This document shows, piece after piece, positions 8,045 through 16,787 of a DNA stretch of 34,155 nt. The notes below the pieces were generated by a model. That model was not told the origin of the DNA. It made no database searches and saw only the letters and a list, made by a program, of their open reading frames with translations. This DNA comes from Sphingomonadales bacterium (GTDB lineage Bacteria; Pseudomonadota; Alphaproteobacteria; Sphingomonadales; Kordiimonadaceae): assembly GCA_011088215.1 (NCBI GenBank), contig JAALKD010000039.1:1-34155 (forward strand), written 5' to 3'. Numbering within the stretch: the stretch's first letter is position 1; every line of letters begins with the position of its first letter. Made by a program: the position numbers and the translations under genes.

Positions 8045-8178
8045 TTCGTGCGCATCAAGATATTCACCGTTTGGATTATGATGACAATTCCTAAAGACAC
8101 TCCTAATATTCTGTTAATTGGTTGTCGCTATCTTAATTCTAGCTAAATCAGCCACGTTAACCAAACAAGGAACTGCAC

Positions 8179-10167
8179 ATGTCACAGCAACGTGAGTCCT
8201 CGCGCAAAATATTGGCGCCCGTCGTTGGTTTGCTGGCGGTCTTGCTGATTTTGCTGTTGGGAATTTTCAGCTTCGCTGCATCAGAAGCAGAAAAGGGACT
8301 GGAAAGCTGGCAAAGTCGCATGAATTTGGTAGCTGACAGCCGGGTTGCTGAAGTATCGAAATGGCTCAACAGACATTTAAGCGATGTGGAACAGCTGGCA
8401 AGTGACGCCTCGGTTCAGCTTTATGCGTCAACAATCATACAAGCCAGTGCACCTGGCAGCGATGACGACAACAGCGGAGCAGCCAATGTTAGTCGTCCTA
8501 ACCGCGCGGGCCTTGCCCTGGTGGATAGCGCTGGAAAAATACTAGTTTCAACAGCCGGCATGCCCATGTTGCGGCCTGCCGAGATAGCGTTGAAAGGCGT
8601 TCGTTCTTTTGTGCGTTTAGGGCCGCCCCTTGATGACAAGACACCGCTTATGCTGGTTGGTGCGCCTGTTTCCATGAACGATGACGGCCAAACCGTTGCT
8701 GCCTGGATTATCGGTGCGAGGCCACTAGACCGGCATTTTCTCGATACTCTCGCTCAACCCGGTGATGATAGCGCAACAGCGGAAAGCTATCTGGTTACAT
8801 ACTCCGAAGCTGATTCCACCGCTGATATTGTCACGCCGATAACACCGCTACGCAGAGGGGGACGCACCGGCAATGCCCGGCTTGATCCTGCCGCAAGTTT
8901 TGCCGCGCGCCAGCCGGGGGGATTTACTCAATTACCAAATTATGATGGACGCAGTGTTCTGGTTACCGGCCGGGAACTTAGCGCACCCGTGCCCTGGGTG
9001 CTTGTTCGTACAATTGAAGCCAGTGAGGCCTTCGCTGACATCAACGAGCGCCGCAACAGCCTGTTTCTCACGCTGTCGCTGGCGGCGCTTTCCGTATTGG
9101 GCGCGCTGGTATTGGCATGGCGGCACGGTGTTTCGCGCAAATTGGAAAAAAGCTACGAACAGCAATCGGCTTTATCCTCCGAAAATCAGGCGTTGAGTGT
9201 TTTCCTGCGCTCGGTGAGCGACGGACAACCTGCGGCTGTCGCAGCGCTGGACGCCGATATGACGGCCCGTTTTGTCAACAAACAAATGGCGGCGATTGCT
9301 GGCATCAGCTCGCCGGAACTGGAAAACCGCCGCCTCGATACAATTTTCAGCAACGAGACCGCCGGATTATTGCGGGAAAAAGTTGAAAAGGCTGCAACAG
9401 GACACGCACAATCGATCGAATCGCTGCGCGCGTCCAACCAATCTGACCGGTTATTTAAAACCGACATTCTACCGCTAGAAGGCGCCGGAGAAACATCGGC
9501 CAGCGTATTGCTGGTGATGCAGGATATAACTGATCTTGTTGCGGCTAACCAGCGATCAGAAAATCTGTTCCGCCAGTTGATCAGCACCCTCACCCAAATT
9601 ATCGATGCGCGAGACCCATGGAGCAAACACCATTCTGCGCGTGTGGCTGACGTGGCGTCGGCGATGGCTGCAGAAATGGGTTGGAACCCGGAACAACAAG
9701 ACGCAATGCAGACAGCCGGACAGTTGGTTAATCTGGGTAAAATATTTGTACCGATCGATATTTTGACCAAACAATCTCCGCTGTCCGAGGACGAGCTGGC
9801 ACTGGTGCGCGACAGTATGAGCAAAGGTGCCCAGCTAATTGCTGACGTTGGCCTCAAAGGGGCAATTGCTGAAACGCTGGATCAAATGCGCGAGCATTGG
9901 GACGGCAGCGGCGAGCCAAAAGGCCGGGCTGGCGAAGCCATTGAACCGGGTGCGCGTTTATTGTCGGTGGCAAACGCTTTTGTCGGCATCGTTTCGGCTC
10001 GTGCACACAGGGAAAGCCTTGGTTTCGACAAAGCCGTCGACATACTTCAGGCAGATGCAGGCAAGCGTTTTGAACGGCGGGCAGTCGCGGCGCTGCAAAA
10101 TATTCTAGAAAATAAAGACGGGCGTCAGCGATGGGCTGACTTTACCAAAGTACCAGACATTGACTAG
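8179..10167 (+). CDS. Membrane sensor with periplasmic domain, PAS and degenerate HD-GYP domain
   Basis: The order over 662 residues is: TM1 (11-33), a periplasmic sensory region of about 260 residues (34-294, Cache-like in layout), TM2 (296-314), a short coiled coil, PAS (about 341-455) and a C-terminal HD-GYP-type domain (460-645). HD-GYP enzymes degrade c-di-GMP, but here the key residues are changed: the HD pair is Val517-Asn518 (LVNLGK in place of LHDIGK), the paired HH before the ERWDGSG region is Met570-Arg571, and GYP is Gly578-Glu579-Pro580. His485 and the DGSG core are kept. It is therefore probably not a phosphodiesterase but may bind a nucleotide or transmit a signal. It is divergent from the LapG-like protease, with 134 bp between the starts. 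Confidence 0.85.
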   Translation: MSQQRESSRKILAPVVGLLAVLLILLLGIFSFAASEAEKGLESWQSRMNLVADSRVAEVSKWLNRHLSDVEQLASDASVQLYASTIIQASAPGSDDDNSGAANVSRPNRAGLALVDSAGKILVSTAGMPMLRPAEIALKGVRSFVRLGPPLDDKTPLMLVGAPVSMNDDGQTVAAWIIGARPLDRHFLDTLAQPGDDSATAESYLVTYSEADSTADIVTPITPLRRGGRTGNARLDPAASFAARQPGGFTQLPNYDGRSVLVTGRELSAPVPWVLVRTIEASEAFADINERRNSLFLTLSLAALSVLGALVLAWRHGVSRKLEKSYEQQSALSSENQALSVFLRSVSDGQPAAVAALDADMTARFVNKQMAAIAGISSPELENRRLDTIFSNETAGLLREKVEKAATGHAQSIESLRASNQSDRLFKTDILPLEGAGETSASVLLVMQDITDLVAANQRSENLFRQLISTLTQIIDARDPWSKHHSARVADVASAMAAEMGWNPEQQDAMQTAGQLVNLGKIFVPIDILTKQSPLSEDELALVRDSMSKGAQLIADVGLKGAIAETLDQMREHWDGSGEPKGRAGEAIEPGARLLSVANAFVGIVSARAHRESLGFDKAVDILQADAGKRFERRAVAALQNILENKDGRQRWADFTKVPDID

Positions 10168-10473
10168 ACATACGGATAGTTAAGGTAGACCAGCATACAG
10201 ACACGGCTTCCTTCGGAAGAATTTATTACGCGGTTACCGACGCACTCCCAAAATCGGGTACGCCAGCGCCAAGATCGAGCCAATCCATTGGTCCTTGCCA
10301 ATCGCTCACTCTTTTCAGTTCGCATCATCCGCTTTTTCCCCAAGATATATACGCAAGTACCATGCGGTTGGTTTTTGCTCAAACCAAGATAATGGTCAGC
10401 TCTTAACAAAGTGAAAAGAGCAACCAATGCTGAGCTCGAAACCAATGTTGGCTCTCTTAGCTACAGGAATAAT
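10168..10473. other. 306-bp gap without a supported gene
   Basis: I see two weak hairpins: a CTTCC/GGAAG triloop at 10207-10219 just after the HD-GYP gene, and GCTCTT/AAGAGC at 10399-10421 downstream of mmcB. Neither has a U-tract. One plus frame stays stop-free from 10164 to 10403 but has no ATG, GTG or TTG until near its end, and a minus frame (10164-10445) gives 93 residues resembling nothing I know. I annotate no gene. Confidence 0.5.
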
Positions 10474-10917
10474 TCAGTCACAGTGCCCCGTAACCAAAGG
10501 TGCGGATAGGCGAAGCGCACCAGCCCGCGCCATCTTCAGGTGAACGGTTCGTCGGCGGGCCGGATGCAATTTGCGGGCGAATGCGCTGCGAATCACGTCG
10601 CCGCCGTAACCGTCGGCTACAATAATACCGGTTGTGTCCGGCAAAGAGGTGGCCTCAGATAAAACATCAATTGGGAATTTTGCATCAACCGCAAAATAAA
10701 ACTCATCACTAAACGGTAGATATTCCTGCCACTTACTGTCAGATCTAAAATCCGCCAAACAGGATTTCACTTCAACAATAATCACATCGCCTGATTTACC
10801 CAGACCCACCAAATCAGCGCGCCTGCCGTTGGATAACGATAGTTCGCGCAAGGCAGAATAGCCCATGGCATGCAAGAGCCGCAGGGTACCTTTGGTAATT
10901 AAGTCGGTGCTGGTCAC
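10474..10917 (-). CDS. mmcB: MmcB-family DNA repair protein (putative nuclease fold)
   Basis: MmcB was described in Caulobacter as a DNA damage-inducible repair factor; the family has a PD-(D/E)XK-like core. Hallmarks here are GRRADLVGLG, then IVEVKSCLADFRSDSKW (the E-x-K catalytic pair in VEVK), YLPFSDEFYFAV, GIIVADGYG and the C-terminal basic HPARRRTVHLKMARA. I chose GTG 10917 because AGGGA lies just upstream and the protein then begins MTSTDLITKGTLRLL, the usual family start, giving 147 residues. The open frame extends to 11028 but those extra 37 residues are not family-like. It is downstream of the HPt-like gene on the same strand, about 160 bp away. Confidence 0.88.
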   Translation of the reverse strand: MTSTDLITKGTLRLLHAMGYSALRELSLSNGRRADLVGLGKSGDVIIVEVKSCLADFRSDSKWQEYLPFSDEFYFAVDAKFPIDVLSEATSLPDTTGIIVADGYGGDVIRSAFARKLHPARRRTVHLKMARAGALRLSAPLVTGHCD

Positions 10918-11077
10918 TGTTTCCCTGTTGTCATTTCGAAGCAGCCCAAGTTGGCCGGAATTGGCCAGAGTTTTGATAGGCAGGGAAACCTGAACCAGAA
11001 AACTGGCTAATTCAAGAAAAAAGAACAAACAAAGAACATTTGGGGCGACATTACATCGTCACCATAAACCAAAAAAC

Positions 11078-11329
11078 CTATGGGTCTTCGCTGATAATCG
11101 CTTTCAGTCTATTTTGTAGCGCCATACCCTTTTCGCCCCCATCGCCTTGAATTTTATGGGTCAGGTCGTAAATACGCGCGGCTTTGTCATCCGATTTCAA
11201 CTCGGATCCATCCAGATCGGCAACAATGGCTTTCAACTCGTCGACAGCGTCGGTTGTCCAGGTGACAAACTGCTCTACAAGCTCGGCGTCATCTGCATAA
11301 GAAAAATCACCTGATTCTTCCTCGGGCAT
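11078..11329 (-). CDS. Small acidic HPt-like protein
   Basis: With ATG 11329 this is an 83-residue, strongly acidic, all-helical protein; AGGA lies 8 bp before that ATG, and ATG 11344 is an alternative. The motif YDLTHKIQGDGG resembles the histidine phosphotransfer (HPt) signature A-H-x-L-K-G, with a histidine in the right place and a glycine-rich turn. I recall similar small alphaproteobacterial proteins with a HDxKGQGG motif. It ends soon after this motif, so the last HPt helix is short. A phosphorelay role is inference. No cognate hybrid kinase is adjacent. Confidence 0.6.
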   Translation of the reverse strand: MPEEESGDFSYADDAELVEQFVTWTTDAVDELKAIVADLDGSELKSDDKAARIYDLTHKIQGDGGEKGMALQNRLKAIISEDP

Positions 11330-11523
11330 ATGGTCAGTCCTCATCAAAATTGGGCCTCAGGGCGAATAATTCATGACCCTATAAGGTTATTAGTTAATGA
11401 GCGTATAACACGATTGAGCGATCTACAACCATAGAGCTATTTGAATTACTCAATAGTTTTGCTTGCCATATACCCCGCGCCTTCGATAAACAAATGCCAC
11501 ACCGTGAGACTGAGGAGCGTCCC

Positions 11524-11739
11524 TTGACACCAAATGACACAGCAAGAGTGCAGGCATATCTGCAACGCAAGTTTAACAACAATATGTTTCGCCTGGTTCG
11601 CCGCCCGCAAGCACCTGATTCGGTGGAAGTTCTGCTAGGCGAAGAATTCATTGGCGTGGTCTATAAAGACGACGACGAAGGAGAGCTATCCTTTTCCTTC
11701 AACATGTGCATGCTCGAAGAAGATCTGCCTAACCTATAA
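11524..11739 (+). CDS. DUF3126 family protein
   Basis: This short protein matches DUF3126, a small alphaproteobacterial family of unknown function. The diagnostic stretches are AYLQRKFNNN, VRRPQAPDSVEVLLGEEFIG and DDDEGELSFSF. I selected TTG 11524 since GAGGAG ends 6 bp upstream and the resulting 71-residue protein begins MTPNDTARVQ, the usual family start and length; ATG 11494 would place the RBS inside the gene. It is divergent from the HPt-like gene and convergent with the CadC-like regulator. Confidence 0.85.
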   Translation: MTPNDTARVQAYLQRKFNNNMFRLVRRPQAPDSVEVLLGEEFIGVVYKDDDEGELSFSFNMCMLEEDLPNL

Positions 11740-11775
11740 GCGGCGGCTATATTTTAGCGTCGCATATGGTCCGGT

Positions 11776-13530
11776 TTATTGCCCTGCCTTAAAGTCTTCT
11801 TTTTTGTATGCGCGGGAAATTACGGGAACGTGCTGCGCCCATAAGTCCAGCCAATTTTTACCGTAACCTGTTAGACCACCCAATATCATTCGGGTTTGAG
11901 AATAATTTTCCGCAAGCCCAAATGCCATGGCCGGAATTACTGGCGACACAGTGGTTTTGTGCTCAATGATGGCGCGGCCAATAATATCATATGCGTGACT
12001 GTAATTTGCCGCTGACACCGCCTCAGAGATTTGGGCCGTCATCGACGCAGGAACCGTCTCACCGAGAAAGCCAAGCCAGCCCTCAACGGCAAGACTGTGA
12101 TCACCGACTGCGCCAAAAATAAGCCCGCAATACAGACTCATCGACAAACCTAGCCGCTCAGCCGCTTCAGCGGCGGTCAAGGCCTCTTCAAACTGCCGCG
12201 CCAACAACAAAATCCAGACTTTGTCCAGTATAACTGATGGGTCCATCGGGTCGGCCCGTTGGGCTTCATTGATTGCCTCAACTGAGGCACCAAACTGTCC
12301 CGACGCCGCCAAAGCATTGGCATAACTTACCCACACCGTGGCACTATTTGGCGCACGATCAACCACATCCGTCAAAAACGCCAGTGCTCGCTTGGGGTCA
12401 CCGTCCACAAAAAGCGCTATGTGACCACGCGCAAGCAACACGTCTATAGCGGTCGCATCAATTTTTGCCGCTTGTTCCACGTGAAACCGGGCAAGCCCTA
12501 TTGGGTTATCTACGACCCCATCAAAAAAACCGCCGGTTTTATGGCTGTATAGGTCAGCAAGCGCTGTATGGGCGCGAAAATACTCGGGCGCCATTTCCAG
12601 AACATCGGCGAGCAGGCTTTGCGCCTGCATGGCCGCTGGCTGTTGGCGCAGGCTCCATAAATATCGGGCACGCCAGAACAGTTCCTCTGCTGCGGCAGAA
12701 AAAACCGGTTGCAAGCCTGGCAAATCCCCCAGCCCGAGTTCAGCCGATAAATCACGCAGTGCTTTGTCTTGGGATCGCCGGAAATGGCGCGGCGAGACAG
12801 CCTGCGTGGTTGTCCATTTAATTGCGTCAGACCCTTGTTGTCTCAGTGTCATAGCAAGCAAACGACTATCTTCTGCATCTATTATTCGTGTCTCCAGCAC
12901 CCACCCTGCGAGGCCGCCTTGACCAATGTGCGCAGCATTAGGAATGCCGCGCCAGCGCACCAATTCAATAGTTCTTGCCCGCGACATGCTGTCGAGAGTT
13001 AGCTCGGTAATTGACGATGCCAAGGCATCAACCGATGGGTCATTTGTTGAATTAACCGCATCAAGTACTATCAGCCTAGCAGATGTCGCCGACGTTATAT
13101 CTTGCGGTTCGATAAGGAACCATGCACCAACCATCAATGTTATGGCCGCAAAAGAAACCCACCAAACCTTGTTATTTCGAAACGTTTTTATAGCAGCGTT
13201 CGAAGCGCCTGTGGAGCTGATCGAAGCTCGTTGAGAAGTAACCAGCCGATAACCTTTTTTCGGAATCGTCTCAATATAACGAGGGTCGCGAGGGTTATCC
13301 CCCAGTGCTTTCCGCAAATCACTGATCACAACGGTTATCGAGTGATCACTGACCACCTGAAGTTTCCAAACGGTATCGATCAGGTCATCTTTCGACACAA
13401 CCGCACCGTCCCCTTCAAACAGCAACTGCAGCACTTCCATTGCCCGGCCCTCAAGTCGGACACGAGTTTCCCCTCTCACCAGTTCGTTGGTGGACCTGAC
13501 TGCGGTCCAGTCACCTACTTGAAATTCCAT
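11776..13530 (-). CDS. CadC/ToxR-like membrane regulator with winged helix and TPR repeats
   Basis: The first 100 of 584 residues form an OmpR/PhoB-type winged-helix DNA-binding domain (VRLEGRAMEVLQLL, then DHSITVVISDLRKALGDNPRDPRYIETIPKKGYRL split across its recognition helix and wing). A single TM helix follows at about 122-140, and the remainder is a periplasmic region with TPR-like helical repeats from about 280 to 480. This architecture is that of one-component membrane regulators which sense outside and bind DNA inside. It is divergent from the secreted DUF1579-like gene with 188 bp between starts, so that gene is a plausible target (inference). Confidence 0.85.
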   Translation of the reverse strand: MEFQVGDWTAVRSTNELVRGETRVRLEGRAMEVLQLLFEGDGAVVSKDDLIDTVWKLQVVSDHSITVVISDLRKALGDNPRDPRYIETIPKKGYRLVTSQRASISSTGASNAAIKTFRNNKVWWVSFAAITLMVGAWFLIEPQDITSATSARLIVLDAVNSTNDPSVDALASSITELTLDSMSRARTIELVRWRGIPNAAHIGQGGLAGWVLETRIIDAEDSRLLAMTLRQQGSDAIKWTTTQAVSPRHFRRSQDKALRDLSAELGLGDLPGLQPVFSAAAEELFWRARYLWSLRQQPAAMQAQSLLADVLEMAPEYFRAHTALADLYSHKTGGFFDGVVDNPIGLARFHVEQAAKIDATAIDVLLARGHIALFVDGDPKRALAFLTDVVDRAPNSATVWVSYANALAASGQFGASVEAINEAQRADPMDPSVILDKVWILLLARQFEEALTAAEAAERLGLSMSLYCGLIFGAVGDHSLAVEGWLGFLGETVPASMTAQISEAVSAANYSHAYDIIGRAIIEHKTTVSPVIPAMAFGLAENYSQTRMILGGLTGYGKNWLDLWAQHVPVISRAYKKEDFKAGQ

Positions 13531-13718
13531 CGTTTTACGTCACTCGCCTGCTGTTTCATAAATTGTGACATCAATCCCCGTTGATTTCCAATTCTTGATA
13601 TTTTCTTGAGGTTGCATTGAGGACATCATCAGCAGAGCCGCCCTATAGGTGCCAAAGCGCTGGCTGCTCCCCGTGGGCCACGACAGCGTCCTTATCAACA
13701 CGGCAAAAGGATGAACCA

Positions 13719-14267
13719 ATGAAAGTTACAAATGTGATTGCGGCAGTGCTTATGACATGCGGTGTCGGCCTCTTATCCATACAGGCAGGGGCGCAAGATG
13801 CAGAAAAGGCACCCTCGCTTGAAGACATGAACTTCATGGTCGGTGAATGGACACTGGAAACCAATTATGCCAATGGCGCGACAGCGCGCGGCACGCGTGC
13901 CTGCACTTACGCACTACGTAAAACGAGAATACGCTGCGTAACAGAATCGCTATTTTCGGATGGGTCTGCACGTGACCTTGAGGTGTTTTACAGCTACAGC
14001 GGCAATGAAGGAAAATATGCAGAAATTACGGTTTATCAACGCCCTGTCGGCAATAAGGTCGCGGACCTGACACTCGATAAAACAGCGGGCAAAATGATGT
14101 CTCGCGGCTACGTATACGGCGGTGACGGCACCAGTGGCCCTCGGGTTTCAGAAGAATGGATTATAAACGGTGACACCATTACCATGGCTATGCGCCTCAA
14201 CCGCGGCGGACAGCCTGCCCATGTATGGCCGGTTTTCATCGAGGAAAAAATGACCCGTAAAAAGTAG
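13719..14267 (+). CDS. Secreted DUF1579-like (lipocalin-like) protein
   Basis: This 182-residue protein has a signal peptide (cleavage likely after QAGA near residue 25). The FMVGEWTLE motif and a following run of beta strands resemble DUF1579 and related lipocalin-like barrels whose first strand carries a VGxW motif. Two cysteines (in RACTYA and RIRCVTE) may form a disulfide. I chose ATG 13719, which is preceded by AAGG and starts the signal peptide exactly; the open frame back to 13617 is not export-like. It is divergent from the CadC-like regulator. The ligand is unknown. Confidence 0.7.
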   Translation: MKVTNVIAAVLMTCGVGLLSIQAGAQDAEKAPSLEDMNFMVGEWTLETNYANGATARGTRACTYALRKTRIRCVTESLFSDGSARDLEVFYSYSGNEGKYAEITVYQRPVGNKVADLTLDKTAGKMMSRGYVYGGDGTSGPRVSEEWIINGDTITMAMRLNRGGQPAHVWPVFIEEKMTRKK

Positions 14268-14343
14268 CCTCCCCCTTCTTGGGGCTACATGTTTCGGGCG
14301 CAGGGGCTGTTGTGGGCTGGCTATGGCTCCAGCGCCCGAAACA
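14264..14343. terminator. Two adjacent strong hairpins after the DUF1579-like gene
   Basis: The first hairpin pairs GTAGCC (14264-14269) with GGCTAC (14283-14288) around a C-rich/G-rich loop and includes the stop codon. The second has perfect 12-bp arms, TGTTTCGGGCGC (14290-14301) and GCGCCCGAAACA (14332-14343), with a 30-nt loop that can pair further. No U-tract follows, so termination is plausible but not certain; a REP-like element or structured RNA is an alternative. Confidence 0.5.
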
Positions 14344-14430
14344 CCAAAACCGACAAAATTACAATAATGTTCGACTGAGCAAGGTTGCTCGCTTATCGTC
14401 ATACTCACCAATTCGGCGGGAGAGAATGAG

Positions 14431-16116
14431 ATGACGCGCGAACTTAGTTACGTTGCCGGAACCAGCGACACACCGCTGTTATACCAAACCGTTGGTACAG
14501 CACTGGAGACGGCGGCCGCCAAATACGGTGACCGGCCCGCACTTATTGTACCACACCAAAAAATCCGTTGGACCTATGCCGAGCTAAACCAGAAAGCCAC
14601 CGAGGTTGCAGCAGGCCTGGTCGCTCTGGGGCTGGAACCAGGGGACCGGGTTGGCCTATGGGCACCCAACTGCGCCGAATGGATTGTCACTCAATTCGCC
14701 ACCGCGAAAGCAGGACTGATTCTGGTTAATATCAATCCGGCCTACCGCATATCAGAACTGGAATATGCCCTCAATAAAGTGGGCTGCAAGGCCCTGGTTC
14801 TGGCAGACAGTTTCAAATCGTCCGATTATGTTGGCATGCTACGCGAAATTGCGCCTGAGCTGGATAGCTGCAAAGCTGGAAAACTAACGGCAACGCGCTT
14901 GCCAGACCTAAAAACTGCAATTGTGCTCAATAGCAACCCACCGGACGGCTTCATGTCCTTTAGCGAGCTGTCGCAGAATGATGATGTTAGCACAGCGGCC
15001 GAAGTTGCCCGTCTGGCAGACACGCTTCAGCCCGATGACCCGATCAACATCCAATTTACTTCGGGAACCACCGGCTTTCCCAAGGGTGCAACGCTGAGCC
15101 ATCACAGCATTCTCAATAACGGTTATTTTGTAGCCGCGCGCCAAAGCTTCTCTGCAACAGACAAGCTATGCATTCCGGTGCCGCTCTATCATTGCTTTGG
15201 CATGGTTATGGGAGTGCTGGGCTGCATCACCCACGGTGCGGCAATTGTGCTGCCAGGCGAGGCCTTTGAACCTGAAACAGTACTGGCCACCGTTGAGGCC
15301 GAGAAATGCACCGCATTATACGGCGTACCCACCATGTTCATCGCAGAGTTGGAACACGCTAGCTTCAGCAACTATGACCTTTCCAGCCTGCGCACCGGCG
15401 CAATGGCCGGGTCCCCGTGCCCCATAGAAGTGATGAAACGGGTGATTAGCGACATGCATATGAGCGAAGTAACCATCGCCTACGGCATGACAGAAACCGC
15501 GCCTGTCAGCTTCCAAAGCAAGAAAGATGACCCGCTGGAGAAACGGGTAGCGACCGTTGGTCAGATACACCCGTTTGTTGAGGTGAAGATCGTGGGAGAA
15601 GACGGTAAAACAGTAGCGCGCACCGAACAGGGCGAACTATGCACCCGGGGGTACAGCGTTATGCAGGGCTATTGGGCTGACGATGATCGTACCGCCGAAT
15701 CCATCGACAAGGCCGGATGGATGCACACCGGCGATCTGGCAACAATGGACGATGATGGCTACGTTAATATCACCGGACGGTTGAAGGATATGATCATCCG
15801 CGGTGGTGAAAATATCTATCCGCGTGAGATCGAAGAATTTCTCTATACCCACCCGGCAGTTCAGGATGTTCAGGTTTTTGGTATTCCCGACGACCGCATG
15901 GGCGAAGAAGTCTGTGCATGGGTTTTACTGCGCACCGACGAGCAAGCCGACGAAGGCCAGATACGCGCATTTTGCAAAGGCCAAATTGCCCATTATAAAG
16001 TGCCGCGTTACATCCGGTTCGTGGCCGAATACCCCATGACAGTTACCGGTAAAATTCAAAAATTTGTCATGCGTGATATGATGAAGGATGAGCTAGCTGG
16101 AACAAGCACACAATAA
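14431..16116 (+). CDS. Acyl-CoA synthetase (AMP-forming, ACSF2/FadD-like)
   Basis: This 561-residue ANL-superfamily enzyme activates a fatty or other carboxylic acid to its CoA thioester through an acyl-adenylate. The P-loop is [11 protein letters not shown] at about 209-219. The A5 motif YGMTETAP, the A7 segment GWMHTGDLA, the hinge [16 protein letters not shown] and the C-terminal catalytic Lys541 (TGKIQK) are all present. Overall pattern is closest to the medium/long-chain ACSF2-type synthetases; the exact substrate cannot be read. A GAGCAA/TTGCTC dyad at 14377-14390 lies upstream of the start, and GGGAGAG provides an RBS. It is convergent with the ArsR-like regulator 9 bp away. Confidence 0.92.
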   Translation: MTRELSYVAGTSDTPLLYQTVGTALETAAAKYGDRPALIVPHQKIRWTYAELNQKATEVAAGLVALGLEPGDRVGLWAPNCAEWIVTQFATAKAGLILVNINPAYRISELEYALNKVGCKALVLADSFKSSDYVGMLREIAPELDSCKAGKLTATRLPDLKTAIVLNSNPPDGFMSFSELSQNDDVSTAAEVARLADTLQPDDPINIQFTSGTTGFPKGATLSHHSILNNGYFVAARQSFSATDKLCIPVPLYHCFGMVMGVLGCITHGAAIVLPGEAFEPETVLATVEAEKCTALYGVPTMFIAELEHASFSNYDLSSLRTGAMAGSPCPIEVMKRVISDMHMSEVTIAYGMTETAPVSFQSKKDDPLEKRVATVGQIHPFVEVKIVGEDGKTVARTEQGELCTRGYSVMQGYWADDDRTAESIDKAGWMHTGDLATMDDDGYVNITGRLKDMIIRGGENIYPREIEEFLYTHPAVQDVQVFGIPDDRMGEEVCAWVLLRTDEQADEGQIRAFCKGQIAHYKVPRYIRFVAEYPMTVTGKIQKFVMRDMMKDELAGTSTQ

Positions 16117-16125
16117 ACCAAAAGC

Positions 16126-16713
16126 CTACTTTTGATCCGTTCTACCCGCGGTTACAGGGGCCACGATAGCTGACATCACCACCAGCGGTTTGTCCTTCCC
16201 GGTTGACGCCAGGAATAATTTGGCAAGCTCCTCAATGTGATAATTGATTTTCCCCATGGTCGCTGCATCCGGTGCGCCCACGAGCCGGAAAATCCAGGCG
16301 TTTTTAGTCGGCCCCTGGGCCACCACAGCCCCGCTTTCCAGTCCGCGCTTAAAATCACGCGCAGACTGGCGCGCCTGTGCCTCAGCAATCTTGCCGTATA
16401 TCTCGAGCGCATTAGGGTCATCAAACGCAATGCCGTAGCGCAGGGTAGTGCCCGGAGCTTTATACAATTTTTCCTGACGGCGGTTTACCACTCGCGTGCC
16501 CGCAAGCTCAATCAGGTCAGCACCCAGTAACAGGTCAATATGATGATAGAGCGATGATGGCTTAGCCGCCAAAAGGGCAGCAATTTCGCGCACCGATTTC
16601 GCGCCCACGTTGGCCAGCAAGTCAATGATATCCATACGGCGGGCAGACTTCAGGCAATCAAATTGCTCCTGTCTGCTGATCCAGTAAACATCATCTGCAT
16701 TGTTGGGTTGCAT
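16126..16713 (-). CDS. ArsR-like winged-helix transcriptional regulator
   Basis: This 195-residue protein has an N-terminal winged HTH (about residues 20-75: MDIIDLLANVG, then KSVREIAALLAAKPSSLYHHIDLLLGADLIEL over the two helices and wing). The long C-terminal region, about residues 95-185, is helical and could bind a ligand or dimerise. The cysteine in DCLKS is not an ArsR metal-box motif. It is separated from the upstream amidohydrolase by a strong hairpin at 16731-16756 and is convergent with the acyl-CoA synthetase. Its target is unknown. Confidence 0.8.
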   Translation of the reverse strand: MQPNNADDVYWISRQEQFDCLKSARRMDIIDLLANVGAKSVREIAALLAAKPSSLYHHIDLLLGADLIELAGTRVVNRRQEKLYKAPGTTLRYGIAFDDPNALEIYGKIAEAQARQSARDFKRGLESGAVVAQGPTKNAWIFRLVGAPDAATMGKINYHIEELAKLFLASTGKDKPLVVMSAIVAPVTAGRTDQK

Positions 16714-16730
16714 TCACGCGCCTTAAATAG

Positions 16731-16756
16731 GGTGAGAGGGCCTCGACCCTCTCACC
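16731..16756 (-). terminator. Probable terminator hairpin after the amidohydrolase
   Basis: Perfect 10-bp arms GGTGAGAGGG (16731-16740) and CCCTCTCACC (16747-16756) with a 6-nt loop lie 31 bp past the amidohydrolase stop. On the minus strand the stem is followed by CTATTTAAG, only a weak U-tract. Confidence 0.6.
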
Positions 16757-16787
16757 TCCTGCTTATTCCCGAATTAACAAGACCCAA

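Noticed and set aside
10164..10445. 93-residue minus-strand open frame
   Set aside because: No recognisable domain, odd Trp/Arg-rich composition, no RBS, and it overlaps the end of the HD-GYP gene. I treat it as chance.
10918..11028. N-terminal extension of MmcB
   Set aside because: Extra residues do not resemble the family and GTG 10917 has a good RBS and begins at the conserved N-terminus.
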